A DNA stretch of 64,000 nt, from assembly GCA_949293555.1 (NCBI GenBank), contig CASFDV010000003.1, positions 133,614 to 197,613 of the forward strand, in the 5' to 3' direction. Within the stretch, counting starts at the first letter, position 1. Each line of letters starts with the position of its first letter. Position numbers and translations under genes: made by a program. Below are positions 15,385-24,152 of the stretch, in pieces. The notes under the pieces were generated by a model. That model searched no databases. It was given only the letters and a program-made list of their open reading frames with translations, and was not told where the DNA came from. This DNA is from an uncultured Bacillota bacterium (lineage in GTDB: Bacteria > Bacillota_I > Bacilli_A > RFN20 > CAG-826).

Positions 15385-16734
15385 CTACTTCGCAATGTCG
15401 AGATCCGGATCCCACTCGGGACGGCGGAGGCCCTTGGGGTAGTGGTTCTTCGCGACCCCCTTCACCACCTTCACGAAGCCGAGGTTCAGCCCCATGTAGC
15501 TGATGATCGCGAAGCCGTCCATCCTGTGGAGCGGGAAGGTGAGCCCCTGGATGTAGCGCTTGGCCTCCTCCTTCCCGACGGGGACGGAGTGCTCCGGCCC
15601 GAGGTAGGCGGCCAAATGATGGTCGGGGATGTAGATCTGGCTCGAGCGCATCTCGAGGAGCTTGACCCCGTAGCGGAGCAAGTTCATGTGGCTGACGTCG
15701 AAGGAACGCTCGAGGGAGTAGAACTTCTCGCGGTGGAACTCGTTGCTCCTCTCCTCGAGCCCGTAGTGGCGGACGAAGTCGCGGTACTTGGAGTATGCGG
15801 CGAGCGAAATGACCTTCCGCGGGGTCGGCGCGAGCTCGCCAGGCTTCTCGACGAGGCAGACGAACTGCCCTTCCCCGGGGTAGCGGTGGGGGAAGAGGTA
15901 GACCGCCTCGGGGACGTCCGCGGGGTGATAGAACCTCTCGCCTTCCGGCAGGGGGACGAGCCGGGCATCCCTCCTCGTGCGTAGGAACTCGAGGATCGTG
16001 CCTTCGTTCTCCTCGTAGGAGAATGAGCAGGTGCTGTAGGCGATCCGTCCGCCGGGCTTGAGCATCTCGTAGGCGTAGCTGAGGAGCTCGACCTGGCGGG
16101 CGTGGTTCACCATCACCTTGCGCTCGGTCCAGTCGGCGAGGACCTCAGGGTCCTTGCGGAACATCGCCGAGCCGCTGCAGGGGGCGTCCACGAGGATCTT
16201 GTCGAAGCACTCGGGGTAGGACTCGTGGTTGAAGCTGACGTCGTTGGAGGTGACCACCATGTTCCCGCGGCCCATCCTCTCGACGTTCTGGGAAAGGCTA
16301 TGGGCCCGGGGGAAGCTGACGTCGTTGGCGACGAGCACGCCCTTGTCCTCCATGAGAAGGGAGGAGGCGAGGGCCTTCCCGCCGGGAGCGGCGCACATGT
16401 CGTAGACGACCTCCTCCGCCTTGGGCGCGAGGAAAAAGGCCGGCATCATCGCGGCGGCGTCCTCGATCGAGTAGACGCCCGCGTCGTAGAGGATGCTCTT
16501 GCCGAACTCGTAGTCGGACTTCCGGTAGAGGAAGGCGTGGGGGACGTCCGGGTGTGGGATGACCTTGGGGAAACGGGCGAGGAAATCCTCGTCGCCCATC
16601 TTCTTCGTGTTCAGGACGAGGGCGTAGGTCCTCTCGCCCTCCTCGACGCTTGCCCGAAGCCGGGCTACCTCTTCCTCGGGAAGGTGCTTCAGGAGGGAAT
16701 CCCAGAAGCCGGAGGGTGCTGACGCTTGGCTCAT
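15385..16734 (-). CDS. rsmF: RsmB/RsmF-family rRNA (cytosine-C5)-methyltransferase
   Basis: The protein has 449 residues. A SAM-binding Rossmann domain contains YDMCAAPGGK (motif I), motif IV DAPCSGSAMFRKD with one catalytic Cys, and motif VI YSTCSFSYEEN with the nucleophilic Cys. A C-terminal PUA/FAU-like domain (about 330-449) fits RsmF-type enzymes of Firmicutes. Methylated position (16S C1407 or others) cannot be told from sequence. It is divergent from pdp, with its own leaderless -10 at 16741-16746 (minus), six bases before the ATG. Confidence 0.85.
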   Translation of the reverse strand: MSQASAPSGFWDSLLKHLPEEEVARLRASVEEGERTYALVLNTKKMGDEDFLARFPKVIPHPDVPHAFLYRKSDYEFGKSILYDAGVYSIEDAAAMMPAFFLAPKAEEVVYDMCAAPGGKALASSLLMEDKGVLVANDVSFPRAHSLSQNVERMGRGNMVVTSNDVSFNHESYPECFDKILVDAPCSGSAMFRKDPEVLADWTERKVMVNHARQVELLSYAYEMLKPGGRIAYSTCSFSYEENEGTILEFLRTRRDARLVPLPEGERFYHPADVPEAVYLFPHRYPGEGQFVCLVEKPGELAPTPRKVISLAAYSKYRDFVRHYGLEERSNEFHREKFYSLERSFDVSHMNLLRYGVKLLEMRSSQIYIPDHHLAAYLGPEHSVPVGKEEAKRYIQGLTFPLHRMDGFAIISYMGLNLGFVKVVKGVAKNHYPKGLRRPEWDPDLDIAK

Positions 16735-16740
16735 ACGGCG

Positions 16741-16746
16741 ATTATA
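16741..16746 (-). promoter_or_regulatory. -10 box TATAAT, leaderless promoter of the rsmF-like gene
   Basis: On the minus strand TATAAT, then CGCCGT, then the ATG at 16734 (gap 6). No Shine-Dalgarno sequence. Confidence 0.6.
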
Positions 16747-16783
16747 CTTGAAGTCAAGGAAAAATTAATCGGGGGAGCGTTCT

Positions 16784-18097
16784 ATGAGGATGGTCGACAT
16801 CATCGAGAAGAAGAGGGACGGGGGACGTCTTTCCGACGAGGAGATCGGCTTTTTCGTGCAAGGTCTCGTCTCCGGGGAGATTCCCGACTACCAGGCGAGC
16901 GCCCTCCTCATGGCGATCCTCTTCCGCGGGATGGACGAGGAGGAGACGAGGATCCTCACCGAGCGGATGGAGCATAGCGGCGACACGATCGACCTTTCCT
17001 CGATCGAAGGGATCACCGTCGACAAGCATTCGACAGGGGGCGTGGGGGACAAGACCTCGATCGCGCTCGGCCCGCTCGTCGCCGCCTGCGGGGCGAAGCT
17101 CGCGAAGATGTCCGGGAGGGGTCTCGGCCATACGGGCGGGACCCTCGACAAGCTTGAGTCGATCCCCGGCTTCCGCGTCCAGCTTTCCGTCGAGGAATTC
17201 GTCTCCCAGGTCAACCGGATCGGGCTTTCCATCATCGGGCAGACGAGCGCGGTCGACCCTGCGGACAAGAAGCTCTATGCGCTCAGGGACGTAACCGGGA
17301 CGGTCGAGTCCATCCCCCTCATCGCCTCCTCGATCATGAGCAAGAAGCTCGCCGCCGGGGCGAAGACCATCCTCCTCGACGTCAAGTATGGGCGGGGCGC
17401 CTTCATGAAGACCTATGAGAAAGCCGAGGAACTCGCCCGCCTGATGGTGAAGATCGGGAACGGGCTTCGCCGCGACACGAAGGCGATCCTTACCGGGATG
17501 GAAGAGCCCCTAGGTCTCGCCGTCGGGAATTCCCTGGAGGTAAAAGAAGCGGTGGAATCGCTACATGGGAGGGGTCCCCGCGATTTCATGGAACTGCTCC
17601 GGAAGGCCGGAGGGATCATGCTTCTCCAGGCCGGGATCGTCCCAAGCGAGGAAGAAGGGGAGAGAAGGATCCTCTCCGCGATCGAAGACGGGAGCGGCTT
17701 CCGGAAGCTTCGCGAGATGGTCGCCGCCCAGGGGGGCGACGTCTCCTACGTGGACGACCTTTCGCGCTTCCCCGTGGCCAGGAGGATCATCCCCGTGATG
17801 GCGACGAGGAGCGGGCACGTCTCCCGGATCGACAGCCTTGAGATCGGCCTCGTCGCGATGCGCCTGGGGGCCGGGCGGGCGAGGATGGATGACCTGATTG
17901 ATCATTCCGCGGGGATTTTGCTAAGGAAAAAGGTGGGCGACGCCGTCCGGGAGGGCGAGGTTCTCCTCGAGCTCCATACGAACGCCGAGGACGAGTCGCT
18001 CTGGGAACGGTCCGTCGAGGAAGCAAGGGGCGCCTACGAGATTTCCGACGAGCCGCAGAAGGCTCCGGACGTCGTCGCCGGCTACATCGCCTCATGA
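16784..18097 (+). CDS. pdp: pyrimidine-nucleoside phosphorylase
   Basis: The enzyme phosphorolyses uridine, deoxyuridine or thymidine to base plus (deoxy)ribose-1-phosphate. The 437 residues match Bacilli Pdp. The signature KHSTGGVGDKTS lies near residues 81-92, and the catalytic Lys/Ser/Arg region follows (SDYQASALLMA and later VKYGRGAFMK). It is first of a three-gene operon; dtd begins inside its stop (ATGA). Its deoxyribose-1-phosphate product could reach DeoC (54026) after a phosphopentomutase, which is not in the window. A GGGGGAG element upstream is the likely ribosome binding site. Confidence 0.93.
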   Translation: MRMVDIIEKKRDGGRLSDEEIGFFVQGLVSGEIPDYQASALLMAILFRGMDEEETRILTERMEHSGDTIDLSSIEGITVDKHSTGGVGDKTSIALGPLVAACGAKLAKMSGRGLGHTGGTLDKLESIPGFRVQLSVEEFVSQVNRIGLSIIGQTSAVDPADKKLYALRDVTGTVESIPLIASSIMSKKLAAGAKTILLDVKYGRGAFMKTYEKAEELARLMVKIGNGLRRDTKAILTGMEEPLGLAVGNSLEVKEAVESLHGRGPRDFMELLRKAGGIMLLQAGIVPSEEEGERRILSAIEDGSGFRKLREMVAAQGGDVSYVDDLSRFPVARRIIPVMATRSGHVSRIDSLEIGLVAMRLGAGRARMDDLIDHSAGILLRKKVGDAVREGEVLLELHTNAEDESLWERSVEEARGAYEISDEPQKAPDVVAGYIAS

Positions 18098-18555
18098 AGG
18101 TCGTCCTCACGAGGGTCCGCTCCGCCTCGGTCTCGATTGCCGGGGAAGTCGTCGGCGCGATCGGACAGGGATATCTCCTCCTCTCGGGCTTTGCCCCGGG
18201 TGACACGGCGGAGACTGTCTCCCGCATGGCGGAGAAGATCCATAAGCTCCGGATCTTCGAGGACGAGGGCGGGAAGACGAACCTTTCGATCGATTCCGTC
18301 CACGGGAACGTCCTTTCCATCAGCCAGTTCACCCTGTACGGGGATTTGGCCGGAGGGAACCGCCCGTCCTTCTTCAAGGCGATGGATTCCCATGAGGCCG
18401 AGCGGCTCTACCTTCGCTTCAACGATGCCCTCCGGTCGTATTTCCCCAGCCTTCAGGAAGGCCGCTTCGGCGCCGACATGGAAGTCAGCTCGCTCAACGA
18501 TGGGCCCTTCACCCTCGTCCTTGATTCCGAGGAACTTTTCGGAGGGAAGCGATGA
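18094..18555 (+). CDS. dtd: D-aminoacyl-tRNA deacylase
   Basis: It removes D-amino acids wrongly attached to tRNA. It has 153 residues. The two active-site motifs are present: SQFTLYGD (about 77-84) and NDGPFT (about 138-143), where many family members have GPVT. It overlaps pdp upstream and mnmA downstream by four bases each, so translation is coupled. In many Bacilli dtd follows relA instead. Confidence 0.93.
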   Translation: MKVVLTRVRSASVSIAGEVVGAIGQGYLLLSGFAPGDTAETVSRMAEKIHKLRIFEDEGGKTNLSIDSVHGNVLSISQFTLYGDLAGGNRPSFFKAMDSHEAERLYLRFNDALRSYFPSLQEGRFGADMEVSSLNDGPFTLVLDSEELFGGKR

Positions 18556-19685
18556 AGGTCCTCCTCGGTTTCTCAGGCGGGGTGGACTCCGCGATTTCCG
18601 CCTATCTTCTCAAGAAGGAGGGGCACGAGGTGACCGGCGCCTTCATGCGGAACTGGGACGCGCTCCTTAATAACGACTATCTCGGGAACCCGACTGCCGG
18701 CGACTCCCAGTGCCCGCAGGAGAAGGACTACCAGGACGCCCTTTCCCTTGCGCGCAAGATCGGGATCCCCCTCGTCCGCATCGACTTCGTGAAGGAGTAC
18801 TGGGACGAGGTGTTCTCCCTTTTCCTCGACGAATTTAGGAGAGGAAGGACCCCGAACCCCGACATCCTTTGCAACAGCAAGATCAAGTTCGGGCCGTTCC
18901 TGGACTACGCGAAGGAGCATGGCTTCGAAAGGATCGCGATGGGCCACTATGCGCGGAAGGCCGTCCTCGACGGGCTTGCCCATGTCGCCGTCCCGAAGGA
19001 CAAGGACAAGGACCAGACCTATTTCCTCGCCGATCTAAAGGAAAGCCAGATCGCCCCGTGCCTTTTCCCGATGGAAGGGATCCTCAAGACGGAGGCAAGG
19101 GAGCTCGCGAGGTCGCTTGGCCTGAGCGAGTGCGCCGACAAGCATGGCTCCACGGGAATCTGCTTCATCGGGGAGAGGAACTTCCGCCCGTTCCTCGAGA
19201 ACTATCTTCCGGCCAATCCCGGCAAGATCGTCGACGGGGACACCGGCGAGGCCCTCGGGATGCACGAGGGAGTCCTTTTCTACACCCTCGGCCAGAGAAA
19301 GGGGCTGGGCATCGGGGGCGTGAGCGGCCGCGGGGAGGGGCGCTGGTACGTGTACCGGAAGGACGTGAAGGAAAACATGCTCTATGTCGCCCAGGGCGAG
19401 GGCGACGAGAGGCTTTTGAGCGACGAGTCGGAGATCGAGTCCCTCAACTGGATCGGGCCTTTCCCGGAAGGAGAGAGGGAAGTCGTCGTGCGGTTCCGCT
19501 ATAGGATGAAAGGGGTGCCTTGCCTTTTCTCCGCCAGCGGAGACGGAAGGGCGAGGCTCCGCCATCTCGGTCCGGTCAAGGCAGCCACCCCGGGGCAGTG
19601 GGCCGCAATATACAATCGGGACGGAGTGCTCCTTGGTGGAGGCATCATCGATAAGGTCTGGAGAAAAGGGGACCTTATTTCCTAA
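18552..19685 (+). CDS. mnmA: tRNA-specific 2-thiouridylase
   Basis: MnmA inserts sulfur at C2 of wobble uridine 34 in tRNA-Lys, -Glu and -Gln. The 377 residues show the PP-loop SGGVDSAISAYLL (about 8-20), the catalytic Cys in NPDILCNSKIKF and the persulfide Cys in STGICFIGERNF. The C-terminal beta-barrel is complete. It is last in the pdp-dtd-mnmA operon. The sulfur donor desulfurase is not in the window. Confidence 0.95.
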   Translation: MKVLLGFSGGVDSAISAYLLKKEGHEVTGAFMRNWDALLNNDYLGNPTAGDSQCPQEKDYQDALSLARKIGIPLVRIDFVKEYWDEVFSLFLDEFRRGRTPNPDILCNSKIKFGPFLDYAKEHGFERIAMGHYARKAVLDGLAHVAVPKDKDKDQTYFLADLKESQIAPCLFPMEGILKTEARELARSLGLSECADKHGSTGICFIGERNFRPFLENYLPANPGKIVDGDTGEALGMHEGVLFYTLGQRKGLGIGGVSGRGEGRWYVYRKDVKENMLYVAQGEGDERLLSDESEIESLNWIGPFPEGEREVVVRFRYRMKGVPCLFSASGDGRARLRHLGPVKAATPGQWAAIYNRDGVLLGGGIIDKVWRKGDLIS

Positions 19686-19723
19686 ACCCTGCAATTCCTT
19701 AGTGAAATGCTCGGAAATTGCGC

Positions 19724-19729
19724 TACTCT
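19724..19729 (+). promoter_or_regulatory. -10-like TACTCT, possible leaderless promoter
   Basis: TACTCT is followed by TTAGCC and the ATG at 19736 (gap 6). The box is weaker than its counterparts elsewhere in the window but sits at the same distance. Confidence 0.35.
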
Positions 19730-19735
19730 TTAGCC

Positions 19736-20977
19736 ATGGCAAAGCGTAAGAAACCCTCTAAGAAGAAACTCGTCGGATTCCTCGTCTCCCTTCTCATCGT
19801 CCTCATCCTCGCCTTAGTCGGCTACTGCGCCTACGAATTCGTTTTGAAGGACCGCCTTGCCGGCTCATCCTCGGACGGCTCCTCTTCCTCCGCCCTATCC
19901 TCCAGCGAGACTTCCTCGAGCCAGTCCTCAGGGAGCGTCCCTGAGGATGGCTACGACCCTATCTCCTTCCATTTCCTTGACCTCAAGATCCGCTATACGG
20001 GCGATTGCACCTACATCAAGGCGGGCGAGAACGACATCCTCATCGACGCGGGGGCGAGGCAGGCTTCCGCCGCTATCATCGACGAGTATCTCGGCCAGCA
20101 CGTGGAGGACGGCAAGCTCGAATATGTGATCGCGACACATGCCCACCAGGATCATATCGCCGGCTTCGTCGGGAACGCGGACGACTCGCTTCCAGGCGGG
20201 CGCACGGGGATCCTCTACCAGTACAAGGTCGATACCTTGATCGACTTCCCCCTCACCGACGCGACCACGAACATCTATAAGAACTACAAGGTCGCCGTGG
20301 AGCATGCCGTCGAGGAGGGGGCGACCCACTACACCGCCCTCCAGTGCGTGAAGGAAGAGGCTGGGGCGAAGAAGGTCTACGACCTAGGGAAAGGACTGAC
20401 GATGGAGGTCCTCTACAACTACTTCTACGACCACGACAAGAGCGACTTCGAGAAGGACTTCCCCGAGATGGGCGGCTCCTTCAGCGAGGAGAACGACTTC
20501 TCCGTCTCCCTCCTCTTCCGCCAAGGGGAGAAGGCGATGCTCTTCACCGGCGACTCCGAGGAATGGAGCGAGCATTCCCTCGTCACGCAGAATGATCTTC
20601 CCGAGAACGTCGTCCTCTATAAGGGCGGCCACCACGGATCCTACACAGCCAACGGGGAGGAGCTTCTCAGGGCCACGAGCCCCGACGCCATCGTCTTCGA
20701 GTGCACCGCGGGGAACGACGAGTACGCCTCGACCCCGGAGCATTCCTTCCCTGCCCAGGAAACGATCGACCGGATTGCTCCCTACACCGAGCGCGTCTAC
20801 GTCACCCAGCAGGGGGACTGGGAGGATTCCGCCCACTTCGAGCCTCTCAACGGGACGGTCGTCGCCTCCTACGATTCCATGGGGAACGAGTCCTTCTCCT
20901 TCACCGGGAGCGACCTTCCCCTCAAGGACAGCGAATGGTTCCTTGAGAACCGGACGATGCCCGAGGCCTGGCGCTAG
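19736..20977 (+). CDS. membrane-anchored ComEC-like metallo-beta-lactamase-fold hydrolase
   Basis: The protein has 413 residues from ATG 19736. A Lys-rich N-terminus and one membrane helix (about 14-36) are followed by a Ser-rich linker (about 43-70) and an extracytoplasmic MBL domain. Metal motifs are THAHQDH (about 138-144), FTGDSEEW and YKGGHHGSYTANG. The domain resembles the C-terminal domain of ComEC, which is thought to degrade one DNA strand during uptake. Here it is displayed outside on its own anchor, next to two secreted endonucleases. Phosphodiester cleavage is therefore a plausible activity, but no substrate is shown. ATG 19736 is chosen over the earlier in-frame 19718. Confidence 0.8.
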   Translation: MAKRKKPSKKKLVGFLVSLLIVLILALVGYCAYEFVLKDRLAGSSSDGSSSSALSSSETSSSQSSGSVPEDGYDPISFHFLDLKIRYTGDCTYIKAGENDILIDAGARQASAAIIDEYLGQHVEDGKLEYVIATHAHQDHIAGFVGNADDSLPGGRTGILYQYKVDTLIDFPLTDATTNIYKNYKVAVEHAVEEGATHYTALQCVKEEAGAKKVYDLGKGLTMEVLYNYFYDHDKSDFEKDFPEMGGSFSEENDFSVSLLFRQGEKAMLFTGDSEEWSEHSLVTQNDLPENVVLYKGGHHGSYTANGEELLRATSPDAIVFECTAGNDEYASTPEHSFPAQETIDRIAPYTERVYVTQQGDWEDSAHFEPLNGTVVASYDSMGNESFSFTGSDLPLKDSEWFLENRTMPEAWR

Positions 20978-21003
20978 CCCTTGCCCCCTTCCTTCCTGTC
21001 CTT

Positions 21004-21009
21004 GATAAT
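21004..21009 (+). promoter_or_regulatory. -10 box GATAAT, leaderless promoter
   Basis: GATAAT, then CCGTCC, then ATG at 21016 (gap 6). No Shine-Dalgarno sequence. Confidence 0.5.
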
Positions 21010-21015
21010 CCGTCC

Positions 21016-22431
21016 ATGAAGAGACGTTATCTTTTGTTCGGAGGGATCGCCCTCCTTGGGTCGCTGGCCCTCGGCCTCGCGGTTGCGCCTTCCTTGGGGA
21101 ACGCCCTTGCCATTGGCGCGAGGATGGAGCCCGCAAGGCTATGCGCGGACATAACGTTCGGGACAGAGAAATACTCGCTATCAAGCAATTTCACGGGCAA
21201 GGAAATTCCCGTTACTAACATTGGTGAAGTTTCCATCGATGCGGAGAACGCCTATTGGGGAGAAAGCGGCGATGCCGTTCGCCTGGGCAGCAACAAGAAT
21301 GCCGGTTCATTGACTATCCATCTTGCTGAACCTCTGCTTGTCGAGGAAATCAAGGTGCTTTGCTACCTATACGACAGTTCTGGCTCCCTTACTCTCGAGA
21401 CGGACCAAGGGCGAGGAGATACTCTGGCTGTCACATCCACCGTCGCACCGTCCATCTCGGACGACTCCACTGACCCAGGATATGTCTTCTCCGACCTCGG
21501 AGGACTGGATGGCGTTTCGACCGAATCGATCTCTTTGTCAAACGTGAAGGGCAAGAGAATCTGTCTATGCAAGGTCGTCATCGCCCACTATGGGGAGGGT
21601 TCCGCAGGCGGCTCAGGAAACACTTCGTCCAGCAGTTCCTCTTCTTCCTCTTCCTCAACGTCGGACACTTCGGGCGACCCCTCGATTCCCGGAGATTTGC
21701 CTTCGTATTACGAAGATATTGATTGGACTTTGAGGGGAGTGGATCTCATGGGCGAGCTTTCCTATCTCATCAATCCTCATAAGAAGCTGACCTACGACGA
21801 CCTTTGGGATGCCTTCTACGACGTCGATGCGGATGAGGAGGGCAGGCTCATCGACATCTATAGCGACAACCGCTGGACGAAGTCAGACCAACAGGGCACA
21901 GGAGGAGCCTCCGACGAAGGGATGTACTACAACCGCGAGCACTCCGTCCCCAAGAGCTGGTTCGGCGACCGGAAAAGCCACCCGACTTACACCGACCTTC
22001 ACCACCTCTTCCCGACGGACAGCTACGTGAACAACAGGAGGAGCAATAATCCCTTGGGGGAGGTGGGGAGCGCCACCTACACGAGCGGGAATGGCTCGAG
22101 GCTCGGGAAGTCCTCCTACCCCGGCTATACCGGCACCGTCTTCGAGCCGATCGACGAATACAAGGGCGACCTCGCCCGCGTCTACTTCTACTTCGTCACC
22201 TGCTACCGGGACGATGCCACGAACTGGCAGGACGGGACCGAGCAAAACATCGACCCGACCGAGGAATTCCGCCTGAAGCCCTGGTCGCTCGACATGTTCC
22301 TCGAGTGGGCGGAGATGGACCCGGTCTCCCAGAAGGAGATCGACCGGAACGAGGCGATCTACGCCGTCCAGGGCAACCGGAACCCCTTCGTCGACTGTCC
22401 CGAGGCCGCCGCCCTCGTTTTCGCCGCCTAG
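21016..22431 (+). CDS. secreted endonuclease I family nuclease with an N-terminal accessory domain
   Basis: The protein has 471 residues. A signal peptide (about 1-35, YLLFGGIALLGSLALGLAVAP) is followed by a beta-rich domain (about 40-190), a Ser-rich linker (about 198-218) and an endonuclease I domain with REHSVPKSWFGD, TDLHHLFPTD and NNRRSNNPLGEV. This domain belongs to the His-Me finger nucleases that cut DNA or RNA without strong specificity. The accessory-domain DNA (about 21120-21620) is less GC-rich and uses codons such as AAC ATT and TCG ATC CGA more freely, unlike the nuclease part. It is the first of a tandem pair with the gene at 22481. Confidence 0.88.
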   Translation: MKRRYLLFGGIALLGSLALGLAVAPSLGNALAIGARMEPARLCADITFGTEKYSLSSNFTGKEIPVTNIGEVSIDAENAYWGESGDAVRLGSNKNAGSLTIHLAEPLLVEEIKVLCYLYDSSGSLTLETDQGRGDTLAVTSTVAPSISDDSTDPGYVFSDLGGLDGVSTESISLSNVKGKRICLCKVVIAHYGEGSAGGSGNTSSSSSSSSSSSTSDTSGDPSIPGDLPSYYEDIDWTLRGVDLMGELSYLINPHKKLTYDDLWDAFYDVDADEEGRLIDIYSDNRWTKSDQQGTGGASDEGMYYNREHSVPKSWFGDRKSHPTYTDLHHLFPTDSYVNNRRSNNPLGEVGSATYTSGNGSRLGKSSYPGYTGTVFEPIDEYKGDLARVYFYFVTCYRDDATNWQDGTEQNIDPTEEFRLKPWSLDMFLEWAEMDPVSQKEIDRNEAIYAVQGNRNPFVDCPEAAALVFAA

Positions 22432-22466
22432 CCTTATTCCCGATTGTCCTTAGGGGAGTACGGGCG

Positions 22467-22472
22467 GATAAT
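22467..22472 (+). promoter_or_regulatory. -10 box GATAAT upstream of the second endonuclease
   Basis: GATAAT ends eight bases before the ATG at 22481. The same GATAATCCG string precedes the first endonuclease gene, so the promoters were probably duplicated together. Confidence 0.45.
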
Positions 22473-22480
22473 CCGGGCAA

Positions 22481-23431
22481 ATGAAGACACGAACGCTTTT
22501 CCTTTCCCTGCTTCTCGTAGGCGCAAGCGCGCTCGGCGGCATCGCCCTTTCCTCCTGCGTCGAGGAATCCTCCTCGGACGGGACCGTCGGTTCTTCCTCT
22601 TCCGCTGAGGGGAGCTCTTCCTCGGCCGGGGCGGGAGCGGATTCCTCCTCCTCCTCCTCTTCCTCCGTCGAGGAAGGCGGGGAAGGCGATCTTCCCGACT
22701 GGGACACGGAGGTGGAGCGCTACTACGAGGACGTCGACTGGACGAAGGAAGGGAACGACCTCATGAAGGACCTCACGGGCACGATCCGCCCGCACGACAC
22801 GCTTTCCTACAATTCCCTTTGGTCGGCTTATTCCTCGACTGACGTCCGCGCGGACGGAACTCTCTGGGACATGTATAGCGACATCCATTGGAAGCCCGGG
22901 CAGAAGCAGTGCGGGAACTACAAGAAGGAAGGGGACTGCTATAACAGGGAGCACTCCGTCCCCAAGAGCTGGTTCGGCGACAAGAGCCCGATGAACACAG
23001 ACCTCCATCACATCGTCCCTACTGACGGATACGTGAACAACAGGAGGAGCAACAATCCCTTGGGAGAGGTTGGCTCCGCCACTTACACGAGCGGGAACGG
23101 CTCTAGGCTCGGGAAGTCCTCCTACCCCGGCTACAGCGGCACCGTCTTCGAGCCCGTCGACGAATACAAGGGGGACTTCGCCCGCATCTACTTCTATTTC
23201 GTGACCTGCTACGCCTCCACGAGGTCGAGCTGGGAGACCGGGAGCACCAACCTCAGCAATTCCGGGCTCGGGCTCAACTCGTGGAGCAAGGAGATGTTCC
23301 TCGAGTGGGCGGAGATGGATCCCGTCTCCCAGAAGGAGATCGACCGGAACGAGGCGGTCTTCGACATCCAGGGGAACCGGAACCCCTACGTGGACATGCC
23401 GGAGGCCGCGGAACTCGTCTTTGGAGCCTGA
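22481..23431 (+). CDS. endonuclease I family lipoprotein, tandem paralogue
   Basis: The protein has 316 residues. A lipoprotein signal ends in the lipobox LSSC (Cys at about residue 27), then a long Ser-rich linker (about 30-65), then an endonuclease I domain with REHSVPKSWFGD, TDLHHIVPTD and the same NNRRSNNPLGEV stretch as its neighbour. From REHSVPK to the C-terminus the two proteins are nearly identical in blocks, so this is a recent tandem duplication. This copy lacks the beta-rich accessory domain and is anchored by lipid instead of released. Likely role: surface degradation of extracellular nucleic acid. Confidence 0.88.
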   Translation: MKTRTLFLSLLLVGASALGGIALSSCVEESSSDGTVGSSSSAEGSSSSAGAGADSSSSSSSSVEEGGEGDLPDWDTEVERYYEDVDWTKEGNDLMKDLTGTIRPHDTLSYNSLWSAYSSTDVRADGTLWDMYSDIHWKPGQKQCGNYKKEGDCYNREHSVPKSWFGDKSPMNTDLHHIVPTDGYVNNRRSNNPLGEVGSATYTSGNGSRLGKSSYPGYSGTVFEPVDEYKGDFARIYFYFVTCYASTRSSWETGSTNLSNSGLGLNSWSKEMFLEWAEMDPVSQKEIDRNEAVFDIQGNRNPYVDMPEAAELVFGA

Positions 23432-23432
23432 C

Positions 23433-24143
23433 ATGAGAAAGAAAGCGTTCGGCATCCTTCTTCTCGCGCCACTTCTATGCGCGTGCGTAGAGAATCCCTC
23501 CTCTGTCTCGTCCTCCCTCTCTTCCTCTTCTTCCGTGGGAGGGGAGTCGCTCTCCTCCTCGATCGCCGAGACGTACGAGGACGTCCCTTTCCGGGTCGCC
23601 CCCCAGGTCTCGGAGGACGGGAGGAGCGCTGACATCTATTCCTACTCCGTCGAGGATGGGGCGCTTGTGAGAACCTACGAGATCACCCTGGAAAAAGGGG
23701 AGAGTTACGTGGACTTCCAGGAGGTCGCCCTCTACTACCTCGCCTTCGGTGAGGCGCCCGCGAACTACTTCTGGGAGAAGAGGCTCGCCCAGGCCTACGG
23801 CTCGGAAGGACGCTACATGCAAAGCTTCGGCCTTGGGGACTACGACGGCCCGAACTCCTACACGGAGGCGCTCGGGACCTTCAATAAATCCAAGGGCACC
23901 TACCTAGAGCTCGACATCGACGTCGACGGGAGCTACCGTCCCCTGGGGAGCCGCGGCGCCGGGCGCCTCGTCATCGTCGTGGACGGGATCGAGGACTACG
24001 GGCCGGACCCCGTCGTCTACCAGACCGAGGACCACTACGACTCCTTCTCCGAGTTCTATAACTATCCCGGGGGATGGAGCGATCCCTTCGACGGGACGGG
24101 CTACGGGCTTGGCGCCCGCGAGGCCGTCCCGACCTACCGCTAG
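23433..24143 (+). CDS. lipoprotein of unknown function
   Basis: The protein has 236 residues from ATG 23433, one base after the upstream stop. Signal MRKKAFGILLLAPLLCAC has a lipobox-like LCAC. A Ser-rich linker follows (about 22-46). The rest is Tyr/Glu/Asp-rich with no motif I recognise (YNYPGGW, EDHYDSFSEFYNY). Close packing behind the endonuclease gene suggests co-expression. An earlier in-frame ATG at 23421 would spoil the signal peptide and overlap the upstream gene. Function unknown; substrate binding for the neighbouring nuclease is only a guess. Confidence 0.7.
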   Translation: MRKKAFGILLLAPLLCACVENPSSVSSSLSSSSSVGGESLSSSIAETYEDVPFRVAPQVSEDGRSADIYSYSVEDGALVRTYEITLEKGESYVDFQEVALYYLAFGEAPANYFWEKRLAQAYGSEGRYMQSFGLGDYDGPNSYTEALGTFNKSKGTYLELDIDVDGSYRPLGSRGAGRLVIVVDGIEDYGPDPVVYQTEDHYDSFSEFYNYPGGWSDPFDGTGYGLGAREAVPTYR

Positions 24144-24152
24144 GAGCTATCT

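Noticed and set aside
21643..21663. Serine-codon runs (TCC/TCT/TCG) in the secreted-protein genes as a simple-sequence phase-variation tract
   Set aside because: The runs use mixed serine codons rather than one perfect repeat unit, so slippage is unlikely to be their purpose; they encode flexible linkers.
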